DNA of 23,467 bases from assembly GCA_913041025.1 (NCBI GenBank), contig CAJWGQ010000019.1, positions 1-23,467 of the forward strand, given 5' to 3'. Origin of the DNA: an uncultured Gammaproteobacteria bacterium. Its GTDB lineage: Bacteria; Pseudomonadota; Gammaproteobacteria; Pseudomonadales; Azotimanducaceae_A. Every line of letters begins with the position of its first letter. The stretch's first letter is position 1. A model generated the notes under the pieces. That model ran no database searches and was not told where the DNA came from. It saw only the letters and a list, made by a program, of their open reading frames with translations. The translations under genes were made by a program, and so were the position numbers. Below are positions 8,508-16,496 of this stretch, one piece after another.

Positions 8508-9356
8508 TTATTTCTCTCTCACCACCCTGTTAGACAATATTCCTATCGGCTTTACTTCAATTTCTATCAAATCCCCTTCATCCATAAACACGGGAGGATT
8601 ACGTGCAACGCCCACTCCTCCAGGGGTTCCCGTCACGATTACGTCTCCTGCTTCAAGCTCGACAAAAGTGGAACAATACTCGATGAGCTCCTCAAACCCA
8701 TGCACCAATAACTCGGCTTTAGCATTCTGCATGACCTCCCCATTTAGGCGCGTAGTTATCTCCATCTGGCTTAGATCCCCGATCTCATCAGGGGTCATCA
8801 TCCAAGGACCAAAAGCTCCCGTATCAGCAAAATTTTTGCCGGGAGTAAATTGACTCGTGTGTCTCTGGTAATCTCGAATACTTCCATCATTGTAAATACC
8901 GAACCCCGCCACATGAGACAAAGCTTCAGACCGGCTAATTCGCCTGCCATTTGAGCCTATTACCATGGCAATTTCCCCTTCGAAGTCGAAAGATTGCGAC
9001 TCTTTAGGCCTTACCATTGGTTTAGAGTGAGCGGTCTGAGCGGCCGCAAACCTTACAAATATCGTTGGGAACCCTTCACCTCCTCTGCCAGTTTCTTCCT
9101 GGTGAGCCTTATAATTGAGCCCTACACACAATATTTTTTTCGGATTTGTGATGGTCGGCGCATATTCAACATCCTCCAACGATAAGTCGGCGGCATCACC
9201 ACATTCACCAGCTAGAGTAGCCAAATCAGTGGACTCCAACACCTGTCTTAAATCACTGAAGTCGCCTCTTTCTCCAGCGTCCACGACACCAGAACCATCA
9301 CTCGTGATGTAACCAAAAGTGAGCTTTTGGTTACGATAGAAAGATAACCATCTCAT
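8508..9356 (-). CDS. Fumarylacetoacetate hydrolase (FAH) family protein
   Basis: A 282-residue FAH-fold enzyme, the normal length for bacterial hydratase/hydrolase members of the group (2-keto-4-pentenoate hydratase, fumarylpyruvate hydrolase, oxaloacetate decarboxylase relatives). The metal ligands are visible as Glu 126 and Glu 128 (FDFEGEIA) and Asp 157 (YNDGSIRDY). The NYKAH motif near 81-85 carries the catalytic His, and TPGGVG near the end is the conserved loop. These enzymes hydrate, decarboxylate or cleave 2-keto or 1,3-diketo acids using Mg or Mn. The ATG at 9356 has AGAGG six bases upstream and lies 13 bases after the stop of the alcohol dehydrogenase gene, so the two are in one operon. 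The exact substrate cannot be assigned. Confidence 0.9.
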   Translation of the reverse strand: MRWLSFYRNQKLTFGYITSDGSGVVDAGERGDFSDLRQVLESTDLATLAGECGDAADLSLEDVEYAPTITNPKKILCVGLNYKAHQEETGRGGEGFPTIFVRFAAAQTAHSKPMVRPKESQSFDFEGEIAMVIGSNGRRISRSEALSHVAGFGIYNDGSIRDYQRHTSQFTPGKNFADTGAFGPWMMTPDEIGDLSQMEITTRLNGEVMQNAKAELLVHGFEELIEYCSTFVELEAGDVIVTGTPGGVGVARNPPVFMDEGDLIEIEVKPIGILSNRVVREK

Positions 9357-9369
9357 ACTCTGCCTCTAA

Positions 9370-10455
9370 TCAATCGTTAAACATGATCACGCTTCTAGCG
9401 ACCTCTCCCGTTTCAAGGGCAGCCATTCCTTCATTGATATCTGATAACTGGATTCGATTAGATACCAAATCATCCAAATGCAAACGGCCTTGAAGATAAA
9501 AGTCGACAAATCTTGGCATGTCGACCCGAAATCGATTGGACCCCATCATTGATCCTTGAATCTTTTTCTCCGAGAGAAAGTCTACTCCGTGAATTGTCAC
9601 CATATCTCCAGGAGGAATCATTCCTATAACAGTCGCTGTTCCTCCTGCTCGTAACATTTGGAAAGCCTGCTCTGCCGCAACTTTCAGCCCAATCGCTTCG
9701 AAGGAATAATGAACACCGCCACCGGTCATTTCAATTACCTCTCCCACGGCATTTCCATCTCTCGCATTAACAGTATCAGTTGCTCCAAACTTTCGCGCTA
9801 ACTCCAATTTCGAATCAACCATATCAATAGCTATTACCCTTGCAGCACCAGCTATGGCCGCACCGTTTATCGCAGACAACCCAATACCACCACACCCTAT
9901 CACGGCAACCGTACTACCTGGCTCTACGCCAGCGGTATGAATAACCGCACCAACCCCTGTAGTTACTCCACAACCAATGAGGGCAGCTCGATCCATCGGC
10001 ATATCCTCTCGAATTTTCACGATCGCATGTTCATGCACCAACATTTGCTCTGCGAAAGAACCGAGCTGGGCAAACTGAGTCAGGTACTGGCTTTCTTTAC
10101 TTAGCCTAGGTTCTTCTTCCTTAGAGCGATTCGTTTCAGGTTCCTGGCATAACGACAAATGACCTGTTAAACATTGTTCACAATGTCCGCAAAAAACAGA
10201 TAAGCAAGTAATTACGTGATCTCCGGGCTTAACGTAGTGGACATCACTACCTACTTCCTCAACCACTCCTGCACTTTCATGACCCAGAACCATGGGAACT
10301 TGCCCTGGATAAGTACCATTAAAAAAATGCATGTCGCTATGACAAATACCAGCCGCACCGGTCCGGATCAACACCTCTCTCGGACCAGGCTTTGATACCT
10401 GTATCTCCTCGATCTCCATCGGAACGTTAACTTCGCGAAAAACAGCTGCTTTCAT
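9370..10455 (-). CDS. Zinc-dependent alcohol dehydrogenase (MDR family)
   Basis: A 361-residue medium-chain dehydrogenase. Catalytic zinc ligands are Cys 38, His 59 with Glu 60, and Cys 162. The structural zinc loop has four cysteines at 89, 92, 95 and 103. The Rossmann motif is GCGGIG at 187-192, and Asp 211 at the end of the second strand predicts NAD rather than NADP. The loop with GICHSD and the GCGVTTG segment are those of class III / NDMA-type alcohol dehydrogenases. It should interconvert an alcohol and an aldehyde. The frame is open to 10497; the ATG at 10455 is chosen because GGGGAG (10462-10467) is six bases upstream and gives the family N-terminus MKAAVFRE. It sits 83 bases after the PdxA-type gene and 13 before the FAH-type gene. 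Confidence 0.92.
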   Translation of the reverse strand: MKAAVFREVNVPMEIEEIQVSKPGPREVLIRTGAAGICHSDMHFFNGTYPGQVPMVLGHESAGVVEEVGSDVHYVKPGDHVITCLSVFCGHCEQCLTGHLSLCQEPETNRSKEEEPRLSKESQYLTQFAQLGSFAEQMLVHEHAIVKIREDMPMDRAALIGCGVTTGVGAVIHTAGVEPGSTVAVIGCGGIGLSAINGAAIAGAARVIAIDMVDSKLELARKFGATDTVNARDGNAVGEVIEMTGGGVHYSFEAIGLKVAAEQAFQMLRAGGTATVIGMIPPGDMVTIHGVDFLSEKKIQGSMMGSNRFRVDMPRFVDFYLQGRLHLDDLVSNRIQLSDINEGMAALETGEVARSVIMFND

Positions 10456-10538
10456 AACAAACTCCCCTCTCAACATTGAACTCAGAGTTTGCCACATTCA
10501 CAGACACCGACAAAGCCCCCAAAATCAGGTGCTATTAG

Positions 10539-11540
10539 TTAAAATTGGTGCAGTTTCCCATCGATAATCAAATTTGCAGCTCGGATAGCGCTTTCTAAGC
10601 CTTCTTCTTTCGCTTTGCCGGTACCCGCAATATCAAACGCTGTGCCATGATCGACAGAAGTTCTCACGAACGGAACTCCTAAAGTAGCCGTAATTGACTC
10701 GTGAAAATTATGGACCTTGATCGCTATATGACCCTGATCATGATACAACGCCAAAACCACATCGAACTCCCCATCGATGGTCCTATAAAAGACAGAATCT
10801 GAGGGTATCGGACCAGCCACGTCAAAACCTTCACCTTGAGACTCTATAATGGCAGGACCAATCTCCTCAATCTCTTCTCTTCCAAGCAATCCACCCTCAC
10901 CGCCGTGAGGATTCAACGCTGCGACTGCAATTTTCGGATTCGCTAATCCCCATCCGTTGAGGGTGTTATGGATCAATTCAATTTTCGACGAGATATTCTC
11001 CTTGGTGACATACCGCGCCGCTTCAATCAAAGACTTATGAGTCGATAGATGGGCAACTTTCAACCCAGGCGTCATTAACATGGTGGCTGTCCAATTGACA
11101 CCGGCCAATCGAGCCAAAATTTCCTGATGGCCCATATCGTCTATAAAGCCAGCAGCATGAATTGCCTCTTTATTCAAAGGACAGGTAACCATTCCAGAAA
11201 TTTCTTTTGCCAAGCAAGCCAACCCTGCTCTCTCAACGGACTCCACAGCTATGTGGCCACAGTCCGATTGAACTTCTCCGTAGCGAAAGTCGCTGGGTTT
11301 TTTCAAACCGATATCCAAAAAGTTCAAACCCGTTCGAGCTTGTGCAAAATCCTCTATCGAATTTATTGGAGGCAAGGTCAAACCGCAGGATAGCGCGCCC
11401 ATTTCGATGGACCACTCGCATCCTACGAACACAACACAACCACTTTGGATGGGAGAACTTTTCGCAATAAACTTGGCGGCTATCTCTGGACCTACCCCGG
11501 CGGGGTCGCCAAGAGTAATTGCTATAATATTTTCCTTCAC
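10539..11540 (-). CDS. PdxA-family dehydrogenase (4-hydroxythreonine-4-phosphate / D-threonate-4-phosphate type)
   Basis: A 333-residue PdxA-fold enzyme starting at a GTG with GGGGG four bases upstream. The metal-binding histidines are at 138 (DMGHQE), 212 (NPHGGE) and 267 (YHDQGH), and the TSVDHGTAFDIAGTG block is intact, so it is probably active. Family members oxidise a beta-hydroxy acid with NAD and then lose CO2. PdxA acts in PLP synthesis, PdxA2 acts on 4-phospho-D-threonate or -erythronate, and TphB acts on a terephthalate dihydrodiol. Its place among a CoA-transferase, alcohol dehydrogenase, FAH hydrolase and ThDP enzyme, rather than beside ksgA or surA, favours a catabolic paralogue. 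No DUF1537-type threonate kinase and no ring dioxygenase is in the window, so neither known catabolic route is supported. Confidence 0.85.
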   Translation of the reverse strand: MKENIIAITLGDPAGVGPEIAAKFIAKSSPIQSGCVVFVGCEWSIEMGALSCGLTLPPINSIEDFAQARTGLNFLDIGLKKPSDFRYGEVQSDCGHIAVESVERAGLACLAKEISGMVTCPLNKEAIHAAGFIDDMGHQEILARLAGVNWTATMLMTPGLKVAHLSTHKSLIEAARYVTKENISSKIELIHNTLNGWGLANPKIAVAALNPHGGEGGLLGREEIEEIGPAIIESQGEGFDVAGPIPSDSVFYRTIDGEFDVVLALYHDQGHIAIKVHNFHESITATLGVPFVRTSVDHGTAFDIAGTGKAKEEGLESAIRAANLIIDGKLHQF

Positions 11541-11603
11541 TAAACCCCCGTATGGGCTTTCAGGTCAATTCATAAGCGGCTTTAGAAACAGAGCCCCTGA
11601 TCT

Positions 11604-12695
11604 CTATAATATTTCTGTTGAATCTAGAGTCAGACCGAAACCTTCAACTCCTAGATATCTAACTTCTCTCCCTGCGATCAACCGAATTTTAGATAACCCT
11701 AAATCTTTAAGAATCTGTGCTCCAACACCGATCTCAAGCCACTCTTTTTTTCGCTCTTCCTCTTTTGTTTGCTCGACTAGCAATTGCTGAGGCACTCCCA
11801 CATACCCTGTTCTTAGATATATCAAAACGCCCCCTCCAAGCGATTCGATGCGGTTCAAGGATGCTTCTAGCAAATTCGTGTCTTGTCCTCCTTGTGGACC
11901 AAAAACGTCCTCAACGAGTTTTTCCCGGTGAATTCGAACGGGAACAGAATCTAGCTGTTTTATATCACCGAACACCAACGCGACGTGTTCTCCGTCCTCA
12001 AAGCGGGTCCTGTAACCATAAGCTTTCGCCGGACCAATTCTAGTAACCACTTCAAATTCATAACTTCTTTCGATTAATTGTTCTCTAACCTGTCTATAAG
12101 CGATCAAATCAGCAATCGAAATAATCTTGAGCTGATGTTCCTTAGCAAATTCAAAAAGTTCAGGTAGACGCTGAACCGTTCCATCATCATTAACCAACTC
12201 TGCTAGAAGCCCAACTGGCGGAAGCCCAGCAAGAGCCGCTAAATCAGTTCCGGCTTCAGTGTGCCCTGAACGAACCAGCACGCCTCCTTTTCGAGAAACA
12301 AGCGGAAAAATATGTCCCGGTCGAACAAAGTCTTCGGCTGCCACATTACTGTTCGTTAAAGCCTGAACTGTGGCTGCTCGTTCCTCTGCAGATATTCCTG
12401 TCGTCAGACCTTTTTTATAATCTATTGAAACGGTAAATGCTGTACTCATAGGCGCGTCATTCTTCGCCACCATCGGATCCAAATGCAAACTGCCCGCTTG
12501 CTCTTCGAGCAAAGGAGCACAAAGAATCCCACTTGTATGTCTTATCATAAAGGCGACAGCCTCGGGAGTCGCCTTGCTGGCCGCCATGATTAAATCACCT
12601 TCATTTTCACGATCATCGTCATCGGCGACCACAATCATTTCTCCAGCGGCAATGGCCTTTAGAGCATCTTCGACCGTATTAAATTCAGCGTTCAT
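11604..12695 (-). CDS. ribB: 3,4-dihydroxy-2-butanone 4-phosphate synthase with degenerate GTP cyclohydrolase II-like C-terminal domain
   Basis: A 363-residue protein. Residues 1-205 are a complete RibB domain, which splits ribulose 5-phosphate into formate and the four-carbon riboflavin precursor. RENEGD is at 29-34, Cys 59 in SGILC, GHTEA around 144-148 and Glu 166, so the active site looks whole. Residues 210-363 align by position with GTP cyclohydrolase II, but the zinc cysteines (normally in a RCDCG-type motif) are absent and the region reads DVFGPQGGQD, so that half is probably inactive. This fusion with a dead second half is common in Pseudomonas and related bacteria. It is not next to other riboflavin genes; it lies 56 bases after the CoA-transferase and 63 before the PdxA-type gene, in the catabolic block. 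Confidence 0.88.
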   Translation of the reverse strand: MNAEFNTVEDALKAIAAGEMIVVADDDDRENEGDLIMAASKATPEAVAFMIRHTSGILCAPLLEEQAGSLHLDPMVAKNDAPMSTAFTVSIDYKKGLTTGISAEERAATVQALTNSNVAAEDFVRPGHIFPLVSRKGGVLVRSGHTEAGTDLAALAGLPPVGLLAELVNDDGTVQRLPELFEFAKEHQLKIISIADLIAYRQVREQLIERSYEFEVVTRIGPAKAYGYRTRFEDGEHVALVFGDIKQLDSVPVRIHREKLVEDVFGPQGGQDTNLLEASLNRIESLGGGVLIYLRTGYVGVPQQLLVEQTKEEERKKEWLEIGVGAQILKDLGLSKIRLIAGREVRYLGVEGFGLTLDSTEIL

Positions 12696-12751
12696 TTAAC
12701 TTCTTACCGAAAAGCCTGCGAGACTAACACAAAGAGAAGAGCGACTCATAG

Positions 12752-13945
12752 TTATATGGCCTCAACCGCCCTTAGCTCCTCAATTTCTTTGCCGCTAAGT
12801 CCCAGCATTTCTTCCAGAATATCACTCGTATCTTGGCCCAAGTCCGGGACGGGTTTTAAGGGCGGCGGTGATTGGCCTTTAAATCGCAAAGGCGTACTCA
12901 TCAAAACCGTCTCTCCCAACATCTCATTATGAGACCAGTGTAGCGACCCTCTTTCATGCATATGCGGATCAGAAACAACATCGGCCAAGCCGTGCACGGG
13001 CGCACAAATCACTCCGTGTTCCTGAGCCTTTTTAAAAATTTCGTCCTTCGATAATTCTTTCGTCCAGCTCGTAATTAACTCATCAAGTAACTCCATATTC
13101 GAGCTCCTTGATTTCATATCAACAAAGCGAGAGTCATCAGCAAGCTCGGGCCGACCCATTGCGTCACAAAGTTTTCTCCAGTGGCCATCTCGAATACAGA
13201 TCATCGCGACATGCCCATCTTTGCTTTCGTAAACATTATAAGGGGCAGCGGACAAGCCCGGATGTCTGTTTCCAGTTCGAGGCTTTTGTTCTCCCGCTAA
13301 AAAATAGGCTCCTAGAGCAGTGGTTAAAGTAGGGAACACACAATCTTGCATCGAGATATCTAGTACTGCACCTAAGCCAGTTTGCTCTCTTTGAAACAAT
13401 GCGGATACGATCCCTCCATAAAGGTGCACCCCACCCAAAAAATCGCATAGCGCCGCTCCAGCTTTCATTGGCGGGCCTGGATCCTCTCCAGTAATACTCA
13501 TGACTCCGCTCATCGCTTGTATTGTAATATCCATCCCCAGGTAGTCCCTATATGGACCACCATCACCATAACCGGTACTAGCTGCGTAGATTAGCTTTGG
13601 GTTAATTTCCAACAGGTCTTCGCTACCCAACCCATAATTTTGGAGTGTTCCCGGAGCAAAATTTTCAAGTAACACATCAACCTCAAGAACCAGCCGCTTA
13701 AGAAGTTTCTGTCCTTCATCGCTCTTTATATTTAACGTTAGGCATTCTTTACCACCGTTTAGCATAGAAAAGGGATAGCTTGCCGAAGTGGCCTGAGCTC
13801 GCGTCCTGAGAGGCTCACCAACTCTGGATTCCACTTTAATTACTCGAGCTCCCGCTTGAGCTAATAAAAATCCACAATAGGGCCCGTTATAGACCTGACC
13901 GAAGTCAAGGACGGTGACACCCTTTAAAGGTTCGGCAATACTCAT
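12752..13945 (-). CDS. CaiB/Frc family (class III) CoA-transferase
   Basis: A 397-residue family III CoA-transferase, the interlocked-dimer fold of formyl-CoA transferase, CaiB and alpha-methylacyl-CoA racemase. The N-terminal signature LKGVTVLDFGQVYNGPYCG and the CoA-binding segment with VLLENFAPGT near 91-100 are clear. The nucleophilic Asp is residue 168 (GAALCDFLGG), matching Asp169 of formyl-CoA transferase. It should move CoA between carboxylic acids, probably activating the substrate of the operon, although racemase activity cannot be excluded. It is the first gene of the minus-strand block. AGAGG is only a few bases from the ATG, and a candidate promoter lies about 40 bases upstream. 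Confidence 0.9.
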   Translation of the reverse strand: MSIAEPLKGVTVLDFGQVYNGPYCGFLLAQAGARVIKVESRVGEPLRTRAQATSASYPFSMLNGGKECLTLNIKSDEGQKLLKRLVLEVDVLLENFAPGTLQNYGLGSEDLLEINPKLIYAASTGYGDGGPYRDYLGMDITIQAMSGVMSITGEDPGPPMKAGAALCDFLGGVHLYGGIVSALFQREQTGLGAVLDISMQDCVFPTLTTALGAYFLAGEQKPRTGNRHPGLSAAPYNVYESKDGHVAMICIRDGHWRKLCDAMGRPELADDSRFVDMKSRSSNMELLDELITSWTKELSKDEIFKKAQEHGVICAPVHGLADVVSDPHMHERGSLHWSHNEMLGETVLMSTPLRFKGQSPPPLKPVPDLGQDTSDILEEMLGLSGKEIEELRAVEAI

Positions 13946-14189
13946 ATTCCTCTCTCATCAATTTTCTATTCCTTCGGTTTAACAATAACTGGAACCCTAG
14001 ATGTCGCCAACTGATAAAAAATTTGTAATGGCAAAGCCAAAAAACAATTGCTTACTCTTAGCCTCATCTTCAGCCAAATTTCCCAGGAACCGACTTGGAA
14101 AAACGTCAAAGAGTGGTAGGCTAACTCCCGGCCTTCGTCCTGACTCCACGGCAACAGTCACATAACCCATAGCGAAAGAGTTAACGAGA
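13946..14189. other. Intergenic region between divergent CoA-transferase and GFA-like genes
   Basis: This is the longest gap in the window (244 bases). It holds the candidate promoter of the minus-strand operon. A minus-strand frame of 66 codons (13997-14197) crosses most of it but resembles no family I know and overlaps the start of the GFA-like gene, so I do not call it a gene. No terminator is visible. Confidence 0.5.
13982..14010 (-). promoter_or_regulatory. Candidate promoter of the CoA-transferase operon
   Basis: On the minus strand TTGGCG (14005-14010) and TATTGT (13982-13987) are 17 bases apart, each matching four of six consensus bases. The predicted transcript start near 13975 leaves a 30-base leader before the ATG at 13945. 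This is a by-eye call. Confidence 0.3.
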
Positions 14190-14546
14190 TTGGACATACA
14201 TTGCTATTGCAAAAAATTTAACGCTACTGCATCCGGAGCACCTCTATTTTTGTATGATGCAAGCCAGGAATTTGAGCTGGAAGAAACCAGAGTTCTCCAC
14301 GTCGGTTACCACAAAGATGCCTTGGTTAGATTTAATGATAGCGATAATGAAGAACGTGAAGATATATCCAACAACATCAAATGGAAATTTTGCACGAAAT
14401 GTAACAGCCGGATGTATCACGAGTCCCAAAAACTACCCGGCGTTCTAGTTTTTACTGTGTCCTTTTCAGCCGCAAAAGCCTCTGGCTTGATCAAAGACGG
14501 ACAGGCGATATCGAAGGGAGACCTCGCGGGTTCAAATATCTTTTAA
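14190..14546 (+). CDS. GFA/CENP-V-fold protein lacking the catalytic zinc motif
   Basis: A 118-residue protein with CxC at residues 5-7 (HCYC) and FCTKC at 68-71 followed by a SRMYHES strand. These are the four ligands of the structural zinc in the glutathione-dependent formaldehyde-activating (GFA) fold. The CxCxxC loop that holds the second, catalytic zinc in the family, expected about 20-25 residues after the first CxC, is missing; that stretch reads APLFLYDAS. It is probably a fold member without the classical activity, and its role is unknown. Translation begins at a TTG with no upstream ATG in frame and only a weak AAGAG about nine bases before it. It is divergent from the CoA-transferase and convergent with the tRNA. 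Confidence 0.7.
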   Translation: MDIHCYCKKFNATASGAPLFLYDASQEFELEETRVLHVGYHKDALVRFNDSDNEEREDISNNIKWKFCTKCNSRMYHESQKLPGVLVFTVSFSAAKASGLIKDGQAISKGDLAGSNIF

Positions 14547-14562
14547 CATGAGTTCTTATCGA

Positions 14563-14639
14563 TGGCGCGCCCGCAGGGACTCGAACCCCGAACCCCCAGG
14601 TTCGAAGCCTGGTGCTCTATCCAGTTGAGCTACGGGCGC
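14563..14639 (-). tRNA. tRNA-Arg, anticodon UCG
   Basis: A complete 77-base cloverleaf. The acceptor arm GCGCCCG pairs with CGGGCGC, followed by a G discriminator and encoded CCA. The anticodon stem CCAGG/CCTGG closes a seven-base loop CTTCGAA, with anticodon TCG (complement at 14603-14605). The T arm is CGGGG/CCCTG with TTCGAGT, with one G-T pair. A in the GGA of the D loop agrees with arginine identity. It reads CGA codons and possibly other CGN codons by wobble. It lies 57 bases after the amidohydrolase stop on the same strand. A weak TTGATC / CAAGAT pair, 17 bases apart (14661-14689), could be its own promoter, and a 10-bp palindrome (14646-14655) falls in the 5' leader. Confidence 0.96.
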
Positions 14640-14696
14640 AGCACGGTCGATCGACGCTGAATCTTGCCTCAGCTATTGACTTGGATCAACAAATAA

Positions 14697-16388
14697 TCAA
14701 CTACGTAGAAGCTTACCCGACGTAGCTCCTGTGTATTCATTGTTTTCCAATAAAATGTCACCATTGACTATGGTGTTCTTAATTCCACTAGCTGTTTGCT
14801 TAATCCTTTTTTCACCAGCTGGAAGATCATGAACGATTTCAGGCAAATCCGCTCCAATAGTTTCGGGATCAAAAACAACCAGATCTGCCGCTAAGCCCTC
14901 ACGAATTAATCCTCGATCATGCAAACCCCATAAGGTCGCAGTATCGTATGTGATTTGTCTCACGCCTTCCTCAAGGGACATTGCTTCCTTTTCTCGAACC
15001 CAATAGCTCAAGAGATGTGTTTGCAAGGAACTATCCATAATTTGAGAGACATGTGCGCCAGAATCAGAAAAGGTACAGACGGCTCTTGGATGTTGAATCA
15101 TCTCTAAAACAGGTTCGTTCAACTCATTTGCCAGTGGTTGTCGAAAAAACATCTTTAGGTCTCTTTCCAGTGCCATGTCTATCATCAGCTCAACAGGATG
15201 CACGCCTTTCTGCTTCGCAATTTCAGCCATGGAGGGCTTGTCGTATACCATGTCATCCATCGGATAAACGAAATCCCAAACTGGAGGCCTCGCTTCCGCT
15301 CCAACCACTTTGGGTCCTTTGTATTCCTGAGATGCGATTTCGACTAACTTAGCCTTGATTTGAGAATCTTTGAGCTTCGCTTTCTGTTCTTCCAACGGTA
15401 GCGCCCGAAAATCACTCCAAAATTCCCACGTATCAAAAGGGGTATTACTCTCAAAAGACAGCAAAGTGCTGAGAGCTCGACTATGTACTTGGGCAAACAT
15501 GCGTCCGCCCAACTCAGCAGTTTCATCCAGGAGGTCAAAGTAGGGCCTCCAATAATCTGGGGCAATGCGCGAGCTGAACATGCCCCACGTTTGAGTAACG
15601 CCAGACTCAACCGCTAGATCCCGCAATCTTATGTGATACTCTCGGATTCGCTCGGGATCTCTACCCGGGGACTCACCCGCAATCTCAAATATGCCCTTAC
15701 CCGTCTCGCCCATCGCATTAACGATTGCTCGTACCTCTTCCCAGTTAGCCAAACGACTAGCAACAGGTTTATCGTCAGCCGTAATATGATTAAAAGTTCT
15801 AGAGGTCGAAAATCCAATAGCTCCTACTTCCAACGCTTCTTTCACTATTGCTTGCATCTTCTTGACTTCATCTTCAGAAGCTTCATTTTCGAACGCGCGT
15901 TCCCCCATCACATACGTGCGTAAAGCCGAATGTCCGATATAACCTGCGTAATTTATACCTTTCGGTAATTTATCGATGGCATCCAGATATTCTGGGAACG
16001 TCTCCCAGCTCCAATTGATACCCGCCAACATAGCGTCCCTCGACAAATCCTCAGCCCGCTCCAAGCTCCGAAAAACCATGTCGGCCTCTTCTTCCCTGCA
16101 TGGAGCGAGTGTAAACCCGCAGTTACCCATCACCACACTGGTAACACCGTGATAACAAGAGCAAGAACCTATCGGATCCCAAAATATTTGCGCATCCATA
16201 TGGGTATGACCATCAACAAACCCAGGCGAGACAACATGCCCTTCCGCATCAATGGTTTTCGCTTTTTTTGAATCTATTCGTCCAATCGACGCAATCTTGC
16301 CGCCCAAAACACCGACATCGGCTCTATAGCGAGCTCCCCCAGAACCATCAATTATCGTTCCATTTTTTACAACAAGATCATAGTTCAT
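14697..16388 (-). CDS. Amidohydrolase, N-acyl-D-amino-acid deacylase (D-aminoacylase)-like
   Basis: A 563-residue metal-dependent amidohydrolase. The N-terminal beta-sandwich strand (VVKNGTIIDGSG) leads to the metal motif FVDGHTHMDAQ (His 61, His 63, Asp 65). The Cys that bridges metal in D-aminoacylase is Cys 90 in GNCGF. A late SDSGAH segment supplies the catalytic Asp. The two further His ligands of Alcaligenes D-aminoacylase have no clear counterpart at the expected places, where the sequence reads IFEIAGES and WGMFSSR, so the metal site and substrate may differ. The family removes acyl groups from D-amino acids, but many members act on other amides or cyclic imides. The ATG has GGGAGA (16395-16400) six bases upstream. 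It is divergent from the alpha/beta-hydrolase gene. Confidence 0.85.
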   Translation of the reverse strand: MNYDLVVKNGTIIDGSGGARYRADVGVLGGKIASIGRIDSKKAKTIDAEGHVVSPGFVDGHTHMDAQIFWDPIGSCSCYHGVTSVVMGNCGFTLAPCREEEADMVFRSLERAEDLSRDAMLAGINWSWETFPEYLDAIDKLPKGINYAGYIGHSALRTYVMGERAFENEASEDEVKKMQAIVKEALEVGAIGFSTSRTFNHITADDKPVASRLANWEEVRAIVNAMGETGKGIFEIAGESPGRDPERIREYHIRLRDLAVESGVTQTWGMFSSRIAPDYWRPYFDLLDETAELGGRMFAQVHSRALSTLLSFESNTPFDTWEFWSDFRALPLEEQKAKLKDSQIKAKLVEIASQEYKGPKVVGAEARPPVWDFVYPMDDMVYDKPSMAEIAKQKGVHPVELMIDMALERDLKMFFRQPLANELNEPVLEMIQHPRAVCTFSDSGAHVSQIMDSSLQTHLLSYWVREKEAMSLEEGVRQITYDTATLWGLHDRGLIREGLAADLVVFDPETIGADLPEIVHDLPAGEKRIKQTASGIKNTIVNGDILLENNEYTGATSGKLLRS

Positions 16389-16436
16389 TTGTCATCTCCC
16401 AATTAAACCTTAAACTATTAGCTCGTCTTTTCAGAC

Positions 16437-16446
16437 CTAATATTAG
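16437..16446. promoter_or_regulatory. 10-bp palindrome in the divergent amidohydrolase / hydrolase intergenic region
   Basis: CTAATATTAG is a perfect palindrome roughly midway between the start codons at 16388 and 16497. It is A/T rich and could be an operator or part of overlapping promoters; chance is also possible at this length. Confidence 0.2.
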
Positions 16447-16496
16447 AAACTATCACCTTAAAACAATAACATGCTCTGAGACTGAGTTCCCGCAAA

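Noticed and set aside
10539..11540. D-threonate or terephthalate pathway for the PdxA-type gene
   Set aside because: No DUF1537 kinase and no ring-hydroxylating dioxygenase is present in the window.
11407..11790. 127-codon plus-strand frame
   Set aside because: It covers the ends of the PdxA and RibB genes in antisense and shows no domain.
13997..14197. 66-codon minus-strand frame upstream of the CoA-transferase
   Set aside because: No recognisable family, no clear ribosome site, and it overlaps the start of the better-supported GFA-like gene.
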